This document shows positions 1 to 9,466 of a stretch of DNA of 51,329 nt, in pieces. Position 1 is the stretch's first letter. Every line of letters starts with the position of its first letter. The translations under genes were made by a program, and so were the position numbers. Under the pieces are notes generated by a model that did not search any database, was not told where the DNA came from, and worked only from the letters and a program-made list of their open reading frames with translations. Source of the stretch: Caulobacter endophyticus (GTDB lineage Bacteria; Pseudomonadota; Alphaproteobacteria; Caulobacterales; Caulobacteraceae); NCBI RefSeq assembly GCF_029543245.1, contig NZ_JARQWV010000033.1, positions 1 through 51,329 of the forward strand, in the 5' to 3' direction.

Positions 1-201
1 CACTGCATGGGGAAGGGGTAAAAGGCGGAAGAGGCCTGCGCGCCCCGGCCTGAGGACAAACGATCGCGCGGGGCGTTCCAGCTTCGTCGAAACGGTACTT
101 GAAACTCACACATCCGGGCGAGGCCCGGACGCCCCGCGCCCTCTCCATCAACTTCCGTGGTTTCCACGAGAGGCTGAGAAGCCGTGCCCACTCAAAAGGA
201 A
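1..201. other. Non-coding left edge, no gene recognised
   Basis: I see no convincing coding sequence here. Short open frames have no Shine-Dalgarno sequence and no recognisable protein. The only structure is a short perfect hairpin at 114-128 (CCGGGC, 3-nt loop, GCCCGG). It may belong to the 3' end or leader of a gene outside the window. Confidence 0.5.
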
Positions 202-247
202 CCTCCCCCTGTGGGGGAGGCGATCGCGCAGCGATCGGTGGGGGGAG
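202..247 (+). repeat. REP-like palindromic element, copy 1
   Basis: Two perfect hairpins in tandem: CCTCCCCC/GGGGGAGG with a 3-nt loop (202-220) and CGATCGC/GCGATCG with a 3-nt loop (221-237), followed by a G-rich tail. The same architecture occurs inverted at 286-327. Intergenic, so it is most likely a dispersed extragenic palindrome rather than a coding or operator sequence. Confidence 0.7.
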
Positions 248-285
248 TGATTGCGAAACAGGCCCATGCCTCGAAAGCTGAAACC

Positions 286-327
286 GTCCCCCCACCGGCC
301 TTCGGCCGCCTCCCCCAGAGGGGGAGG
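286..327 (-). repeat. REP-like palindromic element, inverted copy 2
   Basis: Read on the minus strand this matches copy 1: a CCTCCCCC/GGGGGAGG hairpin, then a CGGCC/GGCCG hairpin whose sequence differs but whose base pairing is kept, then the same GGTGGGGGGA tail. Compensatory change in the second stem with conserved pairing is the usual sign of a structured repeat. Confidence 0.7.
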
Positions 328-339
328 CTCGCCGTCCAG

Positions 340-363
340 ATGCTCCCCCTCCAGGGGGAGCAT
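340..363. repeat. Perfect 10-bp inverted repeat
   Basis: ATGCTCCCCC and GGGGGAGCAT are separated by 4 nt. It continues the palindromic cluster at 202-327 but lacks the second hairpin, so it may be a partial element. No T tract follows on either strand. Confidence 0.55.
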
Positions 364-386
364 CTTGGCCAAGCTCCCCAAACAGC

Positions 387-418
387 AAAAGGCCCTCCCC
401 TGTCGCCAGGGAAGGGCC
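387..418 (-). terminator. Rho-independent terminator of the first TBDT gene
   Basis: On the minus strand, 24 nt after the receptor stop codon, GGCCCTTCCCTG pairs with CAGGGGAGGGCC (one mismatch, loop of 4) and is followed directly by TTTTG. A GC-rich stem plus T run in the right orientation is a classical intrinsic terminator. Confidence 0.8.
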
Positions 419-441
419 AGGAGCCTGCCGGAATGGAGAGC

Positions 442-3400
442 CTAGTTCCGGTAGGTGAAGCCGAGAGCGAAGCGCGAACCGCCGTAGCCGACCGACCAGG
501 GGTTGGCCCGGCCTTCGAAGCCGCGGTCGTCCGAGCCCACCGACAGGCGGGCGGCCTGCAGCAGGTTGCGGCCTTCCAGATAGACCTCGAGGTTCTTGTT
601 GATCCGACGCGAAATCTTGGCGTCGAGGTACTCGTACTGTTCCGAGTAGTAGGGCTCGCTCGGGTTGTACGGGAAGCGCACGAAGTTGCCGATATTGGTG
701 TTCGGCGCGTTGCTCACCGGCGAGGCGCTGGTGTTGCCGCACGGCGAGATGCAGGACAGCACGCGGTCGCGGGTCTGGTAGGCGATACGGGCCTTGGTGA
801 CGCCGTCGTCATACCAGAACACCAGGTTGGCGAAGTACTTCGACTGCCCCTGCGGATCCAGGCCCTCGCCGGTCAGCGGGTCCATGTAGGTGACCGCGTT
901 GCCCGACTTGGTGGTCGAGATGTTGAAGTCCATGCCGGTCTTGCTGAGCTTCCAAGGCAGGTAGGTGAAGGCCGTTCGCGCCACGAACTCCCAGCCCGAC
1001 TGCACGTAGCCGGGACCGTTCTCGAAGGTGGTCATGCCGAACTCGTAGTCCGAGAACTTCTTGCCGGTGCCCGGGATCTCGAAATCGGTACCTTCGAAGA
1101 TGTTGACGTTCTTGACCGGCACGGCGATCGGAGCGCCCACCCGCACCTTCTGGCGATAGTAGGCCAGGCTGAACGAGGTGTCCTTGTTGGGATACCACTC
1201 CAGGCTCGTGTTGTTCTTGGTCGCCTGGTACGGCTTCAGGTCGGCGTTGCCGAAGGTGCCGCAGGCCATGTCCTGCTCGGAACCGTCGGCGTCGGTCACG
1301 CCGTCGCGACGCTCGTCATAGGTGCAGGTGCCGCCCGGCCACAGGCGGTTCATCGGCGGCGGCGCGATCGTCTTGGCCCACGAATAGCGCAGCACGACCT
1401 TGTCCGGGATCGCCCAGACGGCCGCGTTGTACGACGGCAGCCAGCCGGTGTAGCTCTTGTTGATCGACACCGGGCGGACCCGGTTGGTGGTCGTGACGCC
1501 AGCGGTGGCCGTGGGGTTGTTGGGGTCGAAGAGTGCGTTCTTGAAGGTCGTGGCCAGGGTCACGTAGCCCGAGCCCTTGGCCTCGGTCTTGAACATCCGC
1601 GTGCCCAGATTGCCGCGGAACTCCATGCCGAACGGCAGGTCGTGCGCCAGGTCGGCCATCCAGTACCAGGAGCTCATGGTCTCCTCGGTCTCGTTGAACG
1701 GCTGCTTGTAGGTCTTGCCGTCGCTGGCCAGGCACTCCTTGAGGCAGTCGAAGTTGTAGTTCGCCGCGCCGGCCATCTGCGAGAAGGCCTTCTTGACGTC
1801 GATGCTGTCCCAAACCTCCAGGCCCGAGACGCCCTTGTAACCTGGCATGAACTTGCCCGAATTGCCTTCGATCGAGCTCTGGAAGATCTCGATCAACTTG
1901 GCCTGCGGAACGGTCTCAATGCCGTACAGGAAGTTGACGCCCGTGGTCGCGTTGGGGGCGTAGCCGTAGTTGCAGGCGTTGGCCGGCAGGGTCGAGGCCA
2001 CGTTCTCGCACGCCCGCACGTCGCCGCGCAGGGTCAGGGTCGGCACGAAGATGCCCGGGTCGGGCGAGTAACCACCGCCGGCCCACGAATTAGCCGTGCC
2101 CTTGCGATAGAGGATGCCCGCCTTGAAACGCGTGAACAGCGGCATGTCGGGCAGGTAGGTGACGTCGAACTTCAGCTGATCTTCGGCGCTTTCCACCTTC
2201 CGCGGGTTGAAGACCAGGCGATAGGCGTTCGAATAGGCCGGCTGGCCCACGGCGGTCGGGGCGTTCAGCTGGGCGTAGTTGCGCATGTCGGTGTCATCGA
2301 ACGACGACGGCATGTCGATCGTCCAGATACCGTTCTCCAGCGCCCTCATGGTGGCGTTGCCGTAGGTGTAGCTGCGCGAGAAGCGCAGGTCGGTGCGCGA
2401 ATAGTCGCTTTCGCTGCGGCCGAACATCAGGTCCATCGTCAGCGGCCCGCGGTTGTAGTTGGCGCCGCCGGAGATGTAGTTCGTCTTCCAGATCTGGTCG
2501 TTCTGGATCTGGTCGATGCCGAGCGCGGCGTTGGTGATGTCGAACTGGGTCAGGTGATGGTTGCCGTCGACCTGGACCGAGCCCGGCACGATGTTGGCGG
2601 CCACGCCCCACAGCGGGAACGAATTGTTGGTCACGCTCGAGCCCGGCGTCGTGTCGATCGTGAACGGCGCGGTCGGCATGCCCTGATTGTAGATGTAGAA
2701 GCCGCCGCCCGGGATGGCCGAGAGGATGTTGGGCGTGCCGGCCGGGTAGAAGGTGTTGGTGACAAGCGAAGTCGCCGTCTGGTTGGCCGAAGCGCCGTAC
2801 AGCGAGGTGATGCCGCCACGGGTCCGCTGGCGGTTGTTCTCGTTCTGCTCGCGGTTGGAGACCTGGTACTTGGCGAAGATCGTCAGGTCGTCATTGACGC
2901 GGTAGTCGAAACGCAGGTCCCAGGACAGGCGGTCTTCGTACTGGGTCAGGTTCTGGTCGCGCACCAGGTTGGGCGTGTAGTCGTTCCACTGGTTGAGACA
3001 GCTGATCTGGGCGTTGATCTGCGCGGCCTGGGCGGCCTGCCGGTTGGCGCCGTTGGAGCCCGACACGATCGAGTTCAGTTGGGTGGTGTTGAGCAGCGGG
3101 AACGCGCTCAGGCACTCGGCCTTGGTCTTGGCCGCGGCCGACTTGGTGTAGATGTCCAGCGGCGTGGGGGCGTTGAACGTGCCGCCGCCGACCATCGCCC
3201 ACGAGGCGATCGGGTCGTTGGCGCCGATGCCGTTGGCCGTGGCCGGGTTGTAGGTGAAGGTCTTGTCCGGCGAATTGTCGAAGTCGGCGAAGCGCGTATA
3301 GCCCTGGGCGTTGTTCGAACCGCCGTTGTTCAGCGCGTGGCTGTCGTTCAGGCGCTTGCTGTAGCTGATGTTGCCGATCACCCCGAGACGGTCGTCGAGG

Positions 3401-4065
3401 AACTTGCGCGAGGCCACCACGCCCAGGTCAGGCGAGGCCTTGCGCGACAGGGTGTTGCCCGCGGCGGCGCCGCGGACCGACAGGTAGGGTTTCTTGAAGT
3501 CCAGGCCTGTGCGGGTCTGGATCTGGACGGTGGCGCCCAGGCCGCCCGGCGTCATGTCGGCCGTCTGCCCCTTGATGACGTCCAGGCTCTTGATCATTTC
3601 GGCCGGGAATTCGCGAAGGTCGGCCCCGCGGCCGTCACCGCCGCCGGCGGCCAGGCTGAAGCCCGAGGCGGCCACGCCCATGCCGTCCAGCTCCACGCGG
3701 GTCAGGTCAGCGCCGTTGCCGCGGATCGACACGCCGTCGCCTTCACCGAAGCCGTTGCGCTCGATGGCCACGCCGGCGATGCGCGACATGGCTTCGTTGA
3801 CGTTGCTGTCGGGGAACGAGCCGACATCATCGGCGACGATCGAGTCCTGAGCCGTGGCGCTGCGCTTCTTGCGCGCGATCGACGACTGCTGCGAGGCGCG
3901 CGCCCCGACGACGATGGCCTCGACCTCGGTCGGGGACTCGACGCTCCCGCCGGTCTTGACGGTTTCGGATTGTGCTGCGGCTTGCTGGACCGGCCAGACG
4001 GCCGCACTCAAGGCGATGATCGACACAGCCGCGGCCGTGCGGCCGCGCGCGCTGAAGCGCTTCAT
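442..4065 (-). CDS. TonB-dependent outer-membrane receptor (1207 aa)
   Basis: Imports a substrate, probably an oligosaccharide released by neighbouring enzymes, across the outer membrane using TonB energy. Visible parts are a Sec signal peptide ending near AAAQS (residue 32), a TonB-box-like EAIVVGAR at about 49-56, a plug domain at about 60-200 with the PDSNVNEAMSRIAGVAIER and SIRGNGADLTRVELDGM motifs, and a large beta-barrel ending in FTYRN. At over 1200 residues it is in the oversized TBDT class common in Caulobacter and Xanthomonas. I chose the ATG at 4065 because GGGAGAGGAAG lies just upstream. An in-frame TTG five codons earlier falls on that ribosome site. The pectate-lyase-like gene is upstream on the same strand, but a terminator and 475 nt separate them, so the receptor probably has its own promoter. 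Substrate unknown. Confidence 0.93.
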   Translation of the reverse strand: MKRFSARGRTAAAVSIIALSAAVWPVQQAAAQSETVKTGGSVESPTEVEAIVVGARASQQSSIARKKRSATAQDSIVADDVGSFPDSNVNEAMSRIAGVAIERNGFGEGDGVSIRGNGADLTRVELDGMGVAASGFSLAAGGGDGRGADLREFPAEMIKSLDVIKGQTADMTPGGLGATVQIQTRTGLDFKKPYLSVRGAAAGNTLSRKASPDLGVVASRKFLDDRLGVIGNISYSKRLNDSHALNNGGSNNAQGYTRFADFDNSPDKTFTYNPATANGIGANDPIASWAMVGGGTFNAPTPLDIYTKSAAAKTKAECLSAFPLLNTTQLNSIVSGSNGANRQAAQAAQINAQISCLNQWNDYTPNLVRDQNLTQYEDRLSWDLRFDYRVNDDLTIFAKYQVSNREQNENNRQRTRGGITSLYGASANQTATSLVTNTFYPAGTPNILSAIPGGGFYIYNQGMPTAPFTIDTTPGSSVTNNSFPLWGVAANIVPGSVQVDGNHHLTQFDITNAALGIDQIQNDQIWKTNYISGGANYNRGPLTMDLMFGRSESDYSRTDLRFSRSYTYGNATMRALENGIWTIDMPSSFDDTDMRNYAQLNAPTAVGQPAYSNAYRLVFNPRKVESAEDQLKFDVTYLPDMPLFTRFKAGILYRKGTANSWAGGGYSPDPGIFVPTLTLRGDVRACENVASTLPANACNYGYAPNATTGVNFLYGIETVPQAKLIEIFQSSIEGNSGKFMPGYKGVSGLEVWDSIDVKKAFSQMAGAANYNFDCLKECLASDGKTYKQPFNETEETMSSWYWMADLAHDLPFGMEFRGNLGTRMFKTEAKGSGYVTLATTFKNALFDPNNPTATAGVTTTNRVRPVSINKSYTGWLPSYNAAVWAIPDKVVLRYSWAKTIAPPPMNRLWPGGTCTYDERRDGVTDADGSEQDMACGTFGNADLKPYQATKNNTSLEWYPNKDTSFSLAYYRQKVRVGAPIAVPVKNVNIFEGTDFEIPGTGKKFSDYEFGMTTFENGPGYVQSGWEFVARTAFTYLPWKLSKTGMDFNISTTKSGNAVTYMDPLTGEGLDPQGQSKYFANLVFWYDDGVTKARIAYQTRDRVLSCISPCGNTSASPVSNAPNTNIGNFVRFPYNPSEPYYSEQYEYLDAKISRRINKNLEVYLEGRNLLQAARLSVGSDDRGFEGRANPWSVGYGGSRFALGFTYRN

Positions 4066-4352
4066 TACTTCCTCTCCCAAAGTCTTCTTATTTTCGCGGA
4101 GGCGTCTTGGCCGCCCGCCAGGCTCGTGGACTGCAATCGGCGACGTCGCCCGGCCGCTCCTCCCAGAGCTGGCCGGGCCGCCGCTATGCGCCGGCCGGTA
4201 TTGTCTTGATCATCGTTTCCTCCCGCCCTCGCCGACGGTCGATGCCGTCAGCCCATGCCATATTTGGCCTGACCACTCTGTTGCATAACCGAGATACTCA
4301 GACAAGTTATTGTTATGATCAATGCGATAAGCATGCTCGGCGGTATCGCGCG

Positions 4353-4368
4353 ATGACAACGCTGACAT
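4353..4368. promoter_or_regulatory. Candidate LacI-type operator upstream of the TBDT
   Basis: ATGACAACGCTGACAT is an imperfect palindrome (12 of 16 positions symmetrical) with the central CG common in LacI/GalR-family operators. It lies in the 475-nt gap 4066-4540 about 290 nt before the receptor start, so promoter position is uncertain. No LacI-family gene is in the window. The rest of the gap shows AT-rich patches near 4300-4320, but I cannot place a promoter with confidence. Confidence 0.35.
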
Positions 4369-4424
4369 ATTGCAGCGCGGAATAGGCGAGAAAGCTCAAA
4401 ACCTTCGGCGAAACAACGAACAAT

Positions 4425-4454
4425 GCTCGCCCAGGCGTCTCAGCCCGGGCGAGC
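4425..4454 (-). terminator. Terminator of the pectate-lyase-like gene
   Basis: GCTCGCCC pairs with GGGCGAGC, extended by an inner GGC/GCC across one mismatch, loop of 6. On the minus strand the stem is followed by ATTGTTCGTTGTTTC, a T-rich stretch. It lies about 90 nt after the lyase stop. Confidence 0.6.
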
Positions 4455-4540
4455 GGTATGGCCAACCAGAGCGGCCATAAAAACTCCTACAAGTGGCCGG
4501 TGTTTTTCTAAACGTGACCGAAAAACGTCGATTCGAGGCG

Positions 4541-5797
4541 TCAGGCCTTGTTCCATCCGGCGGCCGGATAGCCTCCGACCTCGGCTTCGTCGTCGATCAC
4601 GCGACCTGAGCCGTCCTTTACCTGGCGAAGGATTCGGAGGTCGACGGCGTCACGATCCCAGGGCCGGGCCCCGGCATGGGCCAGCACGAGGCCCTCCACG
4701 GCCAGGGCCGGCAGAGCCTTCAACCCTTTGGGCCATAGCGGCGCGGCGGGCAGTCGGCGCACCTTCGGCAGAGGCGTGGTCGGCAGCACCCGCACTTCGG
4801 GCATCGGGGCGCCATCGGCATAGGCGGCGCGATTGTCCTGGGCGTAGAGGTCCAGATCTCCCTGCCCCTCGACGATCAGGAACGGCAGGTCGGGCCGGGT
4901 CGAGGCGCCGCCGCGAACGACATTGCCGACCAGCGCCAGCCGGCCGACCTGCCAGGCCCGCCCCTCCCATTCGGGGGCGTTCAGCGCATAGTGCATGGCC
5001 CGCGTGCCGGGATCGTAGACTAGGTTATTGACCGAGACGGCATGCACCGCGCCCTTGAACAGCTGGTTGCGCTCGAGGTTGTGGGCATAGAGGTTGCCGG
5101 CGATCAGCACCTCCGTCGCATTATCGTGGATCAGCGTACCCTTCGAGTGCTCGCCCTTCACGTGGCTGGCGTGCGAGAGGCCCTCGGAAACGATGTTGTT
5201 GCTGAAGGTGATCCGGCGCGAAGTCCCCTTGCGCCAGGCCTCCACCGTGTCGACGCCGTCGAAGCGCGGCCCCGAGGCCGACAGGTTCTCGTCGGTGGCC
5301 CAGGCGACCGAGCAGTGGTCGACGATGACGTCGCAGGCCTTCCAGCAGGTGATGCCGTCGACTTCCCAGCCGCTGCGGTCGGGGGCTCCGTCACGGCCGG
5401 CCCGCACCCGCAGGTGACGCAGCACGACGTCGTGGCTCTGCACCTCGATGCCGCCTCGAATGAAGGTGATGCCCGGCGACGGCGCGGTCTCGCCCGCCAC
5501 GGTGAGATACGGCTCGCGGATCCGGATGCTCTTGCGGCCCAGGTCGATGACCCCGGCGACGTCGAACACCACCTTGCGAGGCCCGGAGGCCTCCACGGCG
5601 GCGCGGAACGAGCCTGGCCCGTCGGCGGCCAGCGTGGTGACCCGCAAGACCCTCCCGTCCTCGCCGCCCCTTGCGCTGGCCCAACCCAGGGCGGCGAAAT
5701 CGGGCGTCGCGGCCCACGCCGTGGCCGGCGCCAGCAAGGCCGCTCCGCCCGCCGCGAGCACCGTCCGGCGCCCCACCAGCACGTCACCCGTCCGCAT
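4541..5797 (-). CDS. Tat-exported PL1-like pectate lyase (418 aa)
   Basis: Predicted right-handed beta-helix polysaccharide lyase cleaving pectate by beta-elimination outside the cytoplasm. The N-terminus GRRTVLAAGGAALLAPATAWA is cut here to its key part: twin arginines at 10-11 and a hydrophobic stretch ending at AWA (29), a Tat signal. The PL1 hallmark DHCSVAWATDE is at 160-170. A second conserved region, NLYAHNLERNQLFKG at about 235-249, carries the candidate catalytic Arg243, and VNNLVYD follows. The frame is open 54 codons further upstream, but the ATG at 5797 has AGGAG 9 nt before it and gives the signal peptide. It sits between two TBDT genes on the same strand, with hairpin terminators on both sides. 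Substrate is inferred from the family; distant PL1 members can act on other polyuronates. Confidence 0.85.
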   Translation of the reverse strand: MRTGDVLVGRRTVLAAGGAALLAPATAWAATPDFAALGWASARGGEDGRVLRVTTLAADGPGSFRAAVEASGPRKVVFDVAGVIDLGRKSIRIREPYLTVAGETAPSPGITFIRGGIEVQSHDVVLRHLRVRAGRDGAPDRSGWEVDGITCWKACDVIVDHCSVAWATDENLSASGPRFDGVDTVEAWRKGTSRRITFSNNIVSEGLSHASHVKGEHSKGTLIHDNATEVLIAGNLYAHNLERNQLFKGAVHAVSVNNLVYDPGTRAMHYALNAPEWEGRAWQVGRLALVGNVVRGGASTRPDLPFLIVEGQGDLDLYAQDNRAAYADGAPMPEVRVLPTTPLPKVRRLPAAPLWPKGLKALPALAVEGLVLAHAGARPWDRDAVDLRILRQVKDGSGRVIDDEAEVGGYPAAGWNKA

Positions 5798-5818
5798 CGT
5801 CCACTCCTGGTCGAACTG

Positions 5819-5856
5819 AAAAAGAAGCGGCGGAGAACCGCGCGAGGTCCTCCGCC
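5819..5856 (-). terminator. Rho-independent terminator after the second TBDT
   Basis: On the minus strand GGCGGAGGACC pairs with GGTTCTCCGCC (one mismatch, loop of 6) and is followed by GCTTCTTTTTC. It is about 80 nt after the TBDT stop and just ahead of the lyase ribosome site, so it should reduce read-through from receptor to lyase. Confidence 0.75.
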
Positions 5857-5936
5857 GAGGCCGCCTTCGAGCCCTGGGGAAAGCCGAAGGGGTTGGCCGC
5901 CGCGCGGAGGGGCGCGGCGGCCAGTCTTGCCGCGCG

Positions 5937-8900
5937 CTAGTACTTGTAGCGCACGCCAACCCGATAGTTGGGACCGCTGCCGCCGTACGAGAGGATGACC
6001 GGATCGTTGTAGACGAACCGCTCGGACTTCTCGTCGGTGATGTTCAGCGCCTCGAAGGTGATGCTGACCTGCTTGGTGGGCTGGTAGCGCATGGAGAAGT
6101 CGACGTTCATCGTCGACTTGGCCCCTTCGAACTCGTTGATCAGCGGACCATCGCAGGCCGAGCCGTTGGCCTGGAGGCCCGGGTCGCAGTTGCCCGAGGC
6201 GATGGGATACTTGGTGTAATACTGGTCGCGCTGGGCCATCGAGACGCGGGCGTTGAACTTCTTGGTCTCGTAATAGACCGTGAAGTTGATCCCCTTGGGC
6301 GACGAGCCCAGCCATGGACCCGTGCCATAGACCGGGGCCTTGGTCACCGCGCCCGTGGTGGCGTTCACCGCGCCCGGGTCGAGGATGTACTTCAGCTCGG
6401 TGTCCAGCTTGGTCATGTTGAACTGGACGCCGAGGTTCTTGAAGTACCAGGGCAGGAAGGTGAAGTCCTGCTGGTAGCTGAACTCCCAGCCTTGCAGCAC
6501 GCCGCCGGGCGCGTCACGGACCTGGCGGGCCAGCATCACGTTGTCGGCGTCGATATAGGCGCGGCGGAAGATGTCGCCGCCGGTCTCGCCCGGGAACTGC
6601 AGGCGCAGCTGGGCGATGGCGTCCGCATCCAGGAACTCCGACAGCGGCGCCTCGTAGAATACCGTCTGCGGATAGGAGTCGATGTCCTTGCGGAAGTAGC
6701 CCAGGCTGATCAGGCCGCCTTCGGTGAAGTACCACTCGCCCGCAACGTCGAAGGCCTTGCCGCGGAACGGCGACAGCTTCGGATTGCCCACGGTCAGGGT
6801 GCCGCCGGTGACCGAGCCGTCGCCGGGGATGCTGATGCCGGTGACGGCCGGCGACAGGTTGCCTAGCAGCGGGCGAGCCATGACCTTGGCCGCGGCGAAG
6901 CGGATGTAGAGGTTGTCCATCGCCTCCCAGGTCAGGTTACCTGACGGCAGGGTGTCGGTGTACTTGTTCTCGCCGCGGATCGGACGGCCGGCCGTGGTCT
7001 CGCCGACGGACTCGACCTCGGTCTCGGCCTGACGGACGCCGACATTGCCGAACAGGCGACGACCGCCCCAGACCTCGTAGCTGAAGCCGAACTGGGCGTA
7101 GTAGGCGAGGTTCTTCTCGGCCACCTCGAACGAGGCCGAGCGGTTGCGCTTACGGGTGATGCGGAAGTCGCCGTACTTGTTGATGCAGTCGCAGTCGAAG
7201 CCGAAGACGCTGCTGAAGGCCTCAAGGTTCGGCGCGAAGAAGCGCGTGGTCGAGCCTTGCGGCACGTCCAGCCCCTGGCCGAACTCGATCACCTGGCCCA
7301 GCGAGGCGCTGGTCACGCCGGCTTCCCTCTCGGTCGGATTCAGCAGGTCGTTGTTGCGCTCGTACTGGTCGGTCGAGAACTCGTACTTGCGGCCGGTGAC
7401 CCCGAACTTGATCGTCCAGTTGTCATCCAGCTCGTAGGCCACGTCGATCTTGGCGCCGTCATAGGTGTTCAGGGTGTTGCGCTTGTAGTGGCGCATGCCC
7501 GAGAAGCCTTTGACGATGCCCCACTTCTTGGCGTCGGCCGCGTCGAAGCCGGCGTCGAAGCGCGGCATGCCCGAAGCGCCCCGCTCGTCGAAGATGAAGG
7601 GCTCCTGGGCGTCCATGTAGTTGAACTCGACCAGAGTGCCGGTGTTCTTGTTCTCCGACCGCGAGGCGCCATAGGCGACGGTCGCCTTCAGCCTGTCGCT
7701 GAACTCGTGGCTCAGCTCGGCCGACACCTGGCGGAAATCGGTGGTGTAGGCGCCGCGGTCGGCGCCGGAGCGCCAGTCCACATTGCCCAGCTTCAGGTAC
7801 TCGGCGTTCTGCCCGACGACGTCGGCGTCGAGCAGCTTCACCGAGGGACGCCCGATCAGGTCGCCCCGGAACGGCAGGCTGGCGGCCGGGCCGGCGTAAC
7901 CGGGCGAGGACGGGTTGGTATAGTACTCGTACGGATCCAGGTTGTAGGGGTTGTAGCTGTAGGTGTAGCCGCTGACCGGGTTCTGCCCGTAGAGCTGCTG
8001 GCCGCAGTCCTGGCCTGGGTTCAGGTCGGTTTCGGCCGTGAAGGTGCAGCCGCCGGGATAGAGCGCGCGGCGCTGGGCGTCGGTCATGGCGCTGCCGTTG
8101 CGGGCCGTCGCGGTCGGGGTGTTGGCGCCGTACTGATAGCTGGCGTTGGTGTTGTTGCGGTTCAGGCCCACCGGCGACAACTGGTAGTTGGTGCTGACGC
8201 TCTCGAACCGCGAATAGAGGCCGTCGACCGTCAGCTTGGTGCGCGGCCCGATCTCGAACTGGAAGGCCCCCGTCAGACCCAGGCGCTCGGTCTCGACGTC
8301 GCGCTGGGCGATCGACGGCAGGGCCGGAAAGCGGATCTGGCTGTCATTGCAGCCCGGCGAGGTCGGCGTCAGGGTTGCGACCGGCTGGCCCGAGGTCGCC
8401 GCGCAGTTCGGGTAGAGCTTGGCGTAGGCGGCCGGATCCGAGCCGGTCATCTCGGCATAGGCCAGCGGGTTGGCCAGCGGATTGTAGTAATTGGCCGGGT
8501 TGGCCTTGTAGGCGTCCAGGGCCGAGCCCGTCAGGGTGGTCGGGATCAGGGCGGTGAACACCGTGCCCGTCGGCGCGGCGAAGCCGGCCCGGCCGGGCAG
8601 TTCGTCACCGGTCCAGGTCGAGCCGCGATAGACGTAGTCCGACGAGCCGCCGCCGCGGGCGTAGGTGTCGTCCTCGGAGGTGCGCTTGGCGTAGGCGGCC
8701 GACAGCAGCAGGCCCACGCGCCCGTCGAACCAGCGGTTGGAGACCAGGCCCGTGATGCGCGGGCTGTGCTTCTTGCCGTTCTCGTAATAGCTGTCCTCGG
8801 CCGACAGGGCGAACGCGCCCTTCTTGTAGTCGAACGGCCGGCCGGTGATCAGGTCGACGGTGGCGCCCAGCGAGCCTTCGTCAGCCTCGGCCGACGAGGA

Positions 8901-9416
8901 CTTGCGCACCCGCACCGAGCTGAAAAGCTCCGAGGCGAAGGCGTTGAAGTCGAAGGCGCGCGAGCGGTTGGGGCTGGAGCCGGAGTCGTTGGAGGCGCCG
9001 GTCGACAGGGCCTCCATGTTGTTGATCCGCACCCGGCTGAAATCGCCCGATAGGCCGCGCACGCTGATGGTGCGGCCCTCGCCGTTGTCGCGGTCGATCG
9101 AGATGCCCGGCAGGCGCTGCAGCGACTCCGCCAGGTTGGAGTCAGGGAAGTCGGCGATGTCCTCGGCGTTGATGGCGTCGAGCATCACGTCCGAGTTCTT
9201 CTTGGTGTCGATGGCGCTGCGCAGGGCGGCGCGATAGCCGGTGACGACCACCTCGCTGACCGCATTGTCGGTGATCGGCTGGTCCGCCGCCGGCGGCGGG
9301 GGCGTCGCCTGGGCCAGCGCGACGGCCGGCGTCAGCAGAGCAGCCACCGTCAGGCTCGAAATCCCGGCCAGCAGCCGCGTGCGCGGCGGCGCCTTGCCCG
9401 TCTTGTGATTGGTCAT
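5937..9416 (-). CDS. TonB-dependent outer-membrane receptor (1159 aa)
   Basis: Outer-membrane active transporter. A signal peptide ends near ALAQA (36), followed by a proline-rich linker, a TonB-box-like SEVVVTGYR at 54-62, and a plug with PDSNLAESLQRLPGISI and SVRGLSGDFSRVRINNMEAL. The barrel runs to a C-terminal GVRYKY, a typical aromatic outer-membrane ending. The start has an excellent GGAGGG site 12-15 nt upstream. It follows the GH3-GH2 operon on the same strand after 177 nt and is followed by the pectate-lyase-like gene, so uptake of pectic or hemicellulosic oligosaccharides is the likely role (inference). A possible LacI-type operator and a strong hairpin lie in the upstream gap. Confidence 0.94.
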   Translation of the reverse strand: MTNHKTGKAPPRTRLLAGISSLTVAALLTPAVALAQATPPPPAADQPITDNAVSEVVVTGYRAALRSAIDTKKNSDVMLDAINAEDIADFPDSNLAESLQRLPGISIDRDNGEGRTISVRGLSGDFSRVRINNMEALSTGASNDSGSSPNRSRAFDFNAFASELFSSVRVRKSSSAEADEGSLGATVDLITGRPFDYKKGAFALSAEDSYYENGKKHSPRITGLVSNRWFDGRVGLLLSAAYAKRTSEDDTYARGGGSSDYVYRGSTWTGDELPGRAGFAAPTGTVFTALIPTTLTGSALDAYKANPANYYNPLANPLAYAEMTGSDPAAYAKLYPNCAATSGQPVATLTPTSPGCNDSQIRFPALPSIAQRDVETERLGLTGAFQFEIGPRTKLTVDGLYSRFESVSTNYQLSPVGLNRNNTNASYQYGANTPTATARNGSAMTDAQRRALYPGGCTFTAETDLNPGQDCGQQLYGQNPVSGYTYSYNPYNLDPYEYYTNPSSPGYAGPAASLPFRGDLIGRPSVKLLDADVVGQNAEYLKLGNVDWRSGADRGAYTTDFRQVSAELSHEFSDRLKATVAYGASRSENKNTGTLVEFNYMDAQEPFIFDERGASGMPRFDAGFDAADAKKWGIVKGFSGMRHYKRNTLNTYDGAKIDVAYELDDNWTIKFGVTGRKYEFSTDQYERNNDLLNPTEREAGVTSASLGQVIEFGQGLDVPQGSTTRFFAPNLEAFSSVFGFDCDCINKYGDFRITRKRNRSASFEVAEKNLAYYAQFGFSYEVWGGRRLFGNVGVRQAETEVESVGETTAGRPIRGENKYTDTLPSGNLTWEAMDNLYIRFAAAKVMARPLLGNLSPAVTGISIPGDGSVTGGTLTVGNPKLSPFRGKAFDVAGEWYFTEGGLISLGYFRKDIDSYPQTVFYEAPLSEFLDADAIAQLRLQFPGETGGDIFRRAYIDADNVMLARQVRDAPGGVLQGWEFSYQQDFTFLPWYFKNLGVQFNMTKLDTELKYILDPGAVNATTGAVTKAPVYGTGPWLGSSPKGINFTVYYETKKFNARVSMAQRDQYYTKYPIASGNCDPGLQANGSACDGPLINEFEGAKSTMNVDFSMRYQPTKQVSITFEALNITDEKSERFVYNDPVILSYGGSGPNYRVGVRYKY

Positions 9417-9466
9417 CCCTATTTCCCTCCCAATTGTTGATCGCGTCGCTTCGGACGCGTCGGCTT

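Noticed and set aside
202..363. Clustered palindromes considered as a CRISPR array
   Set aside because: Units are inverted relative to each other, differ in sequence and have no regular spacers or cas genes nearby.
184..4209. Very long plus-strand open frame antisense to the first TBDT
   Set aside because: Its translation is arginine-, valine- and glycine-rich without domains, as expected for an antisense frame in GC-rich DNA. The minus strand has signal peptide, plug and barrel motifs.
4502..4526. GTTTTTC/GAAAAAC inverted repeat after the lyase stop
   Set aside because: An 11-nt loop and a stem of five AT pairs make it too weak for a terminator; the better hairpin is at 4425-4454.
5798..5959. 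Upstream start at 5959 for the pectate-lyase-like gene
   Set aside because: The extra 54 residues are arginine/proline-rich, overlap the previous gene and its terminator, and bury the Tat signal inside the protein.
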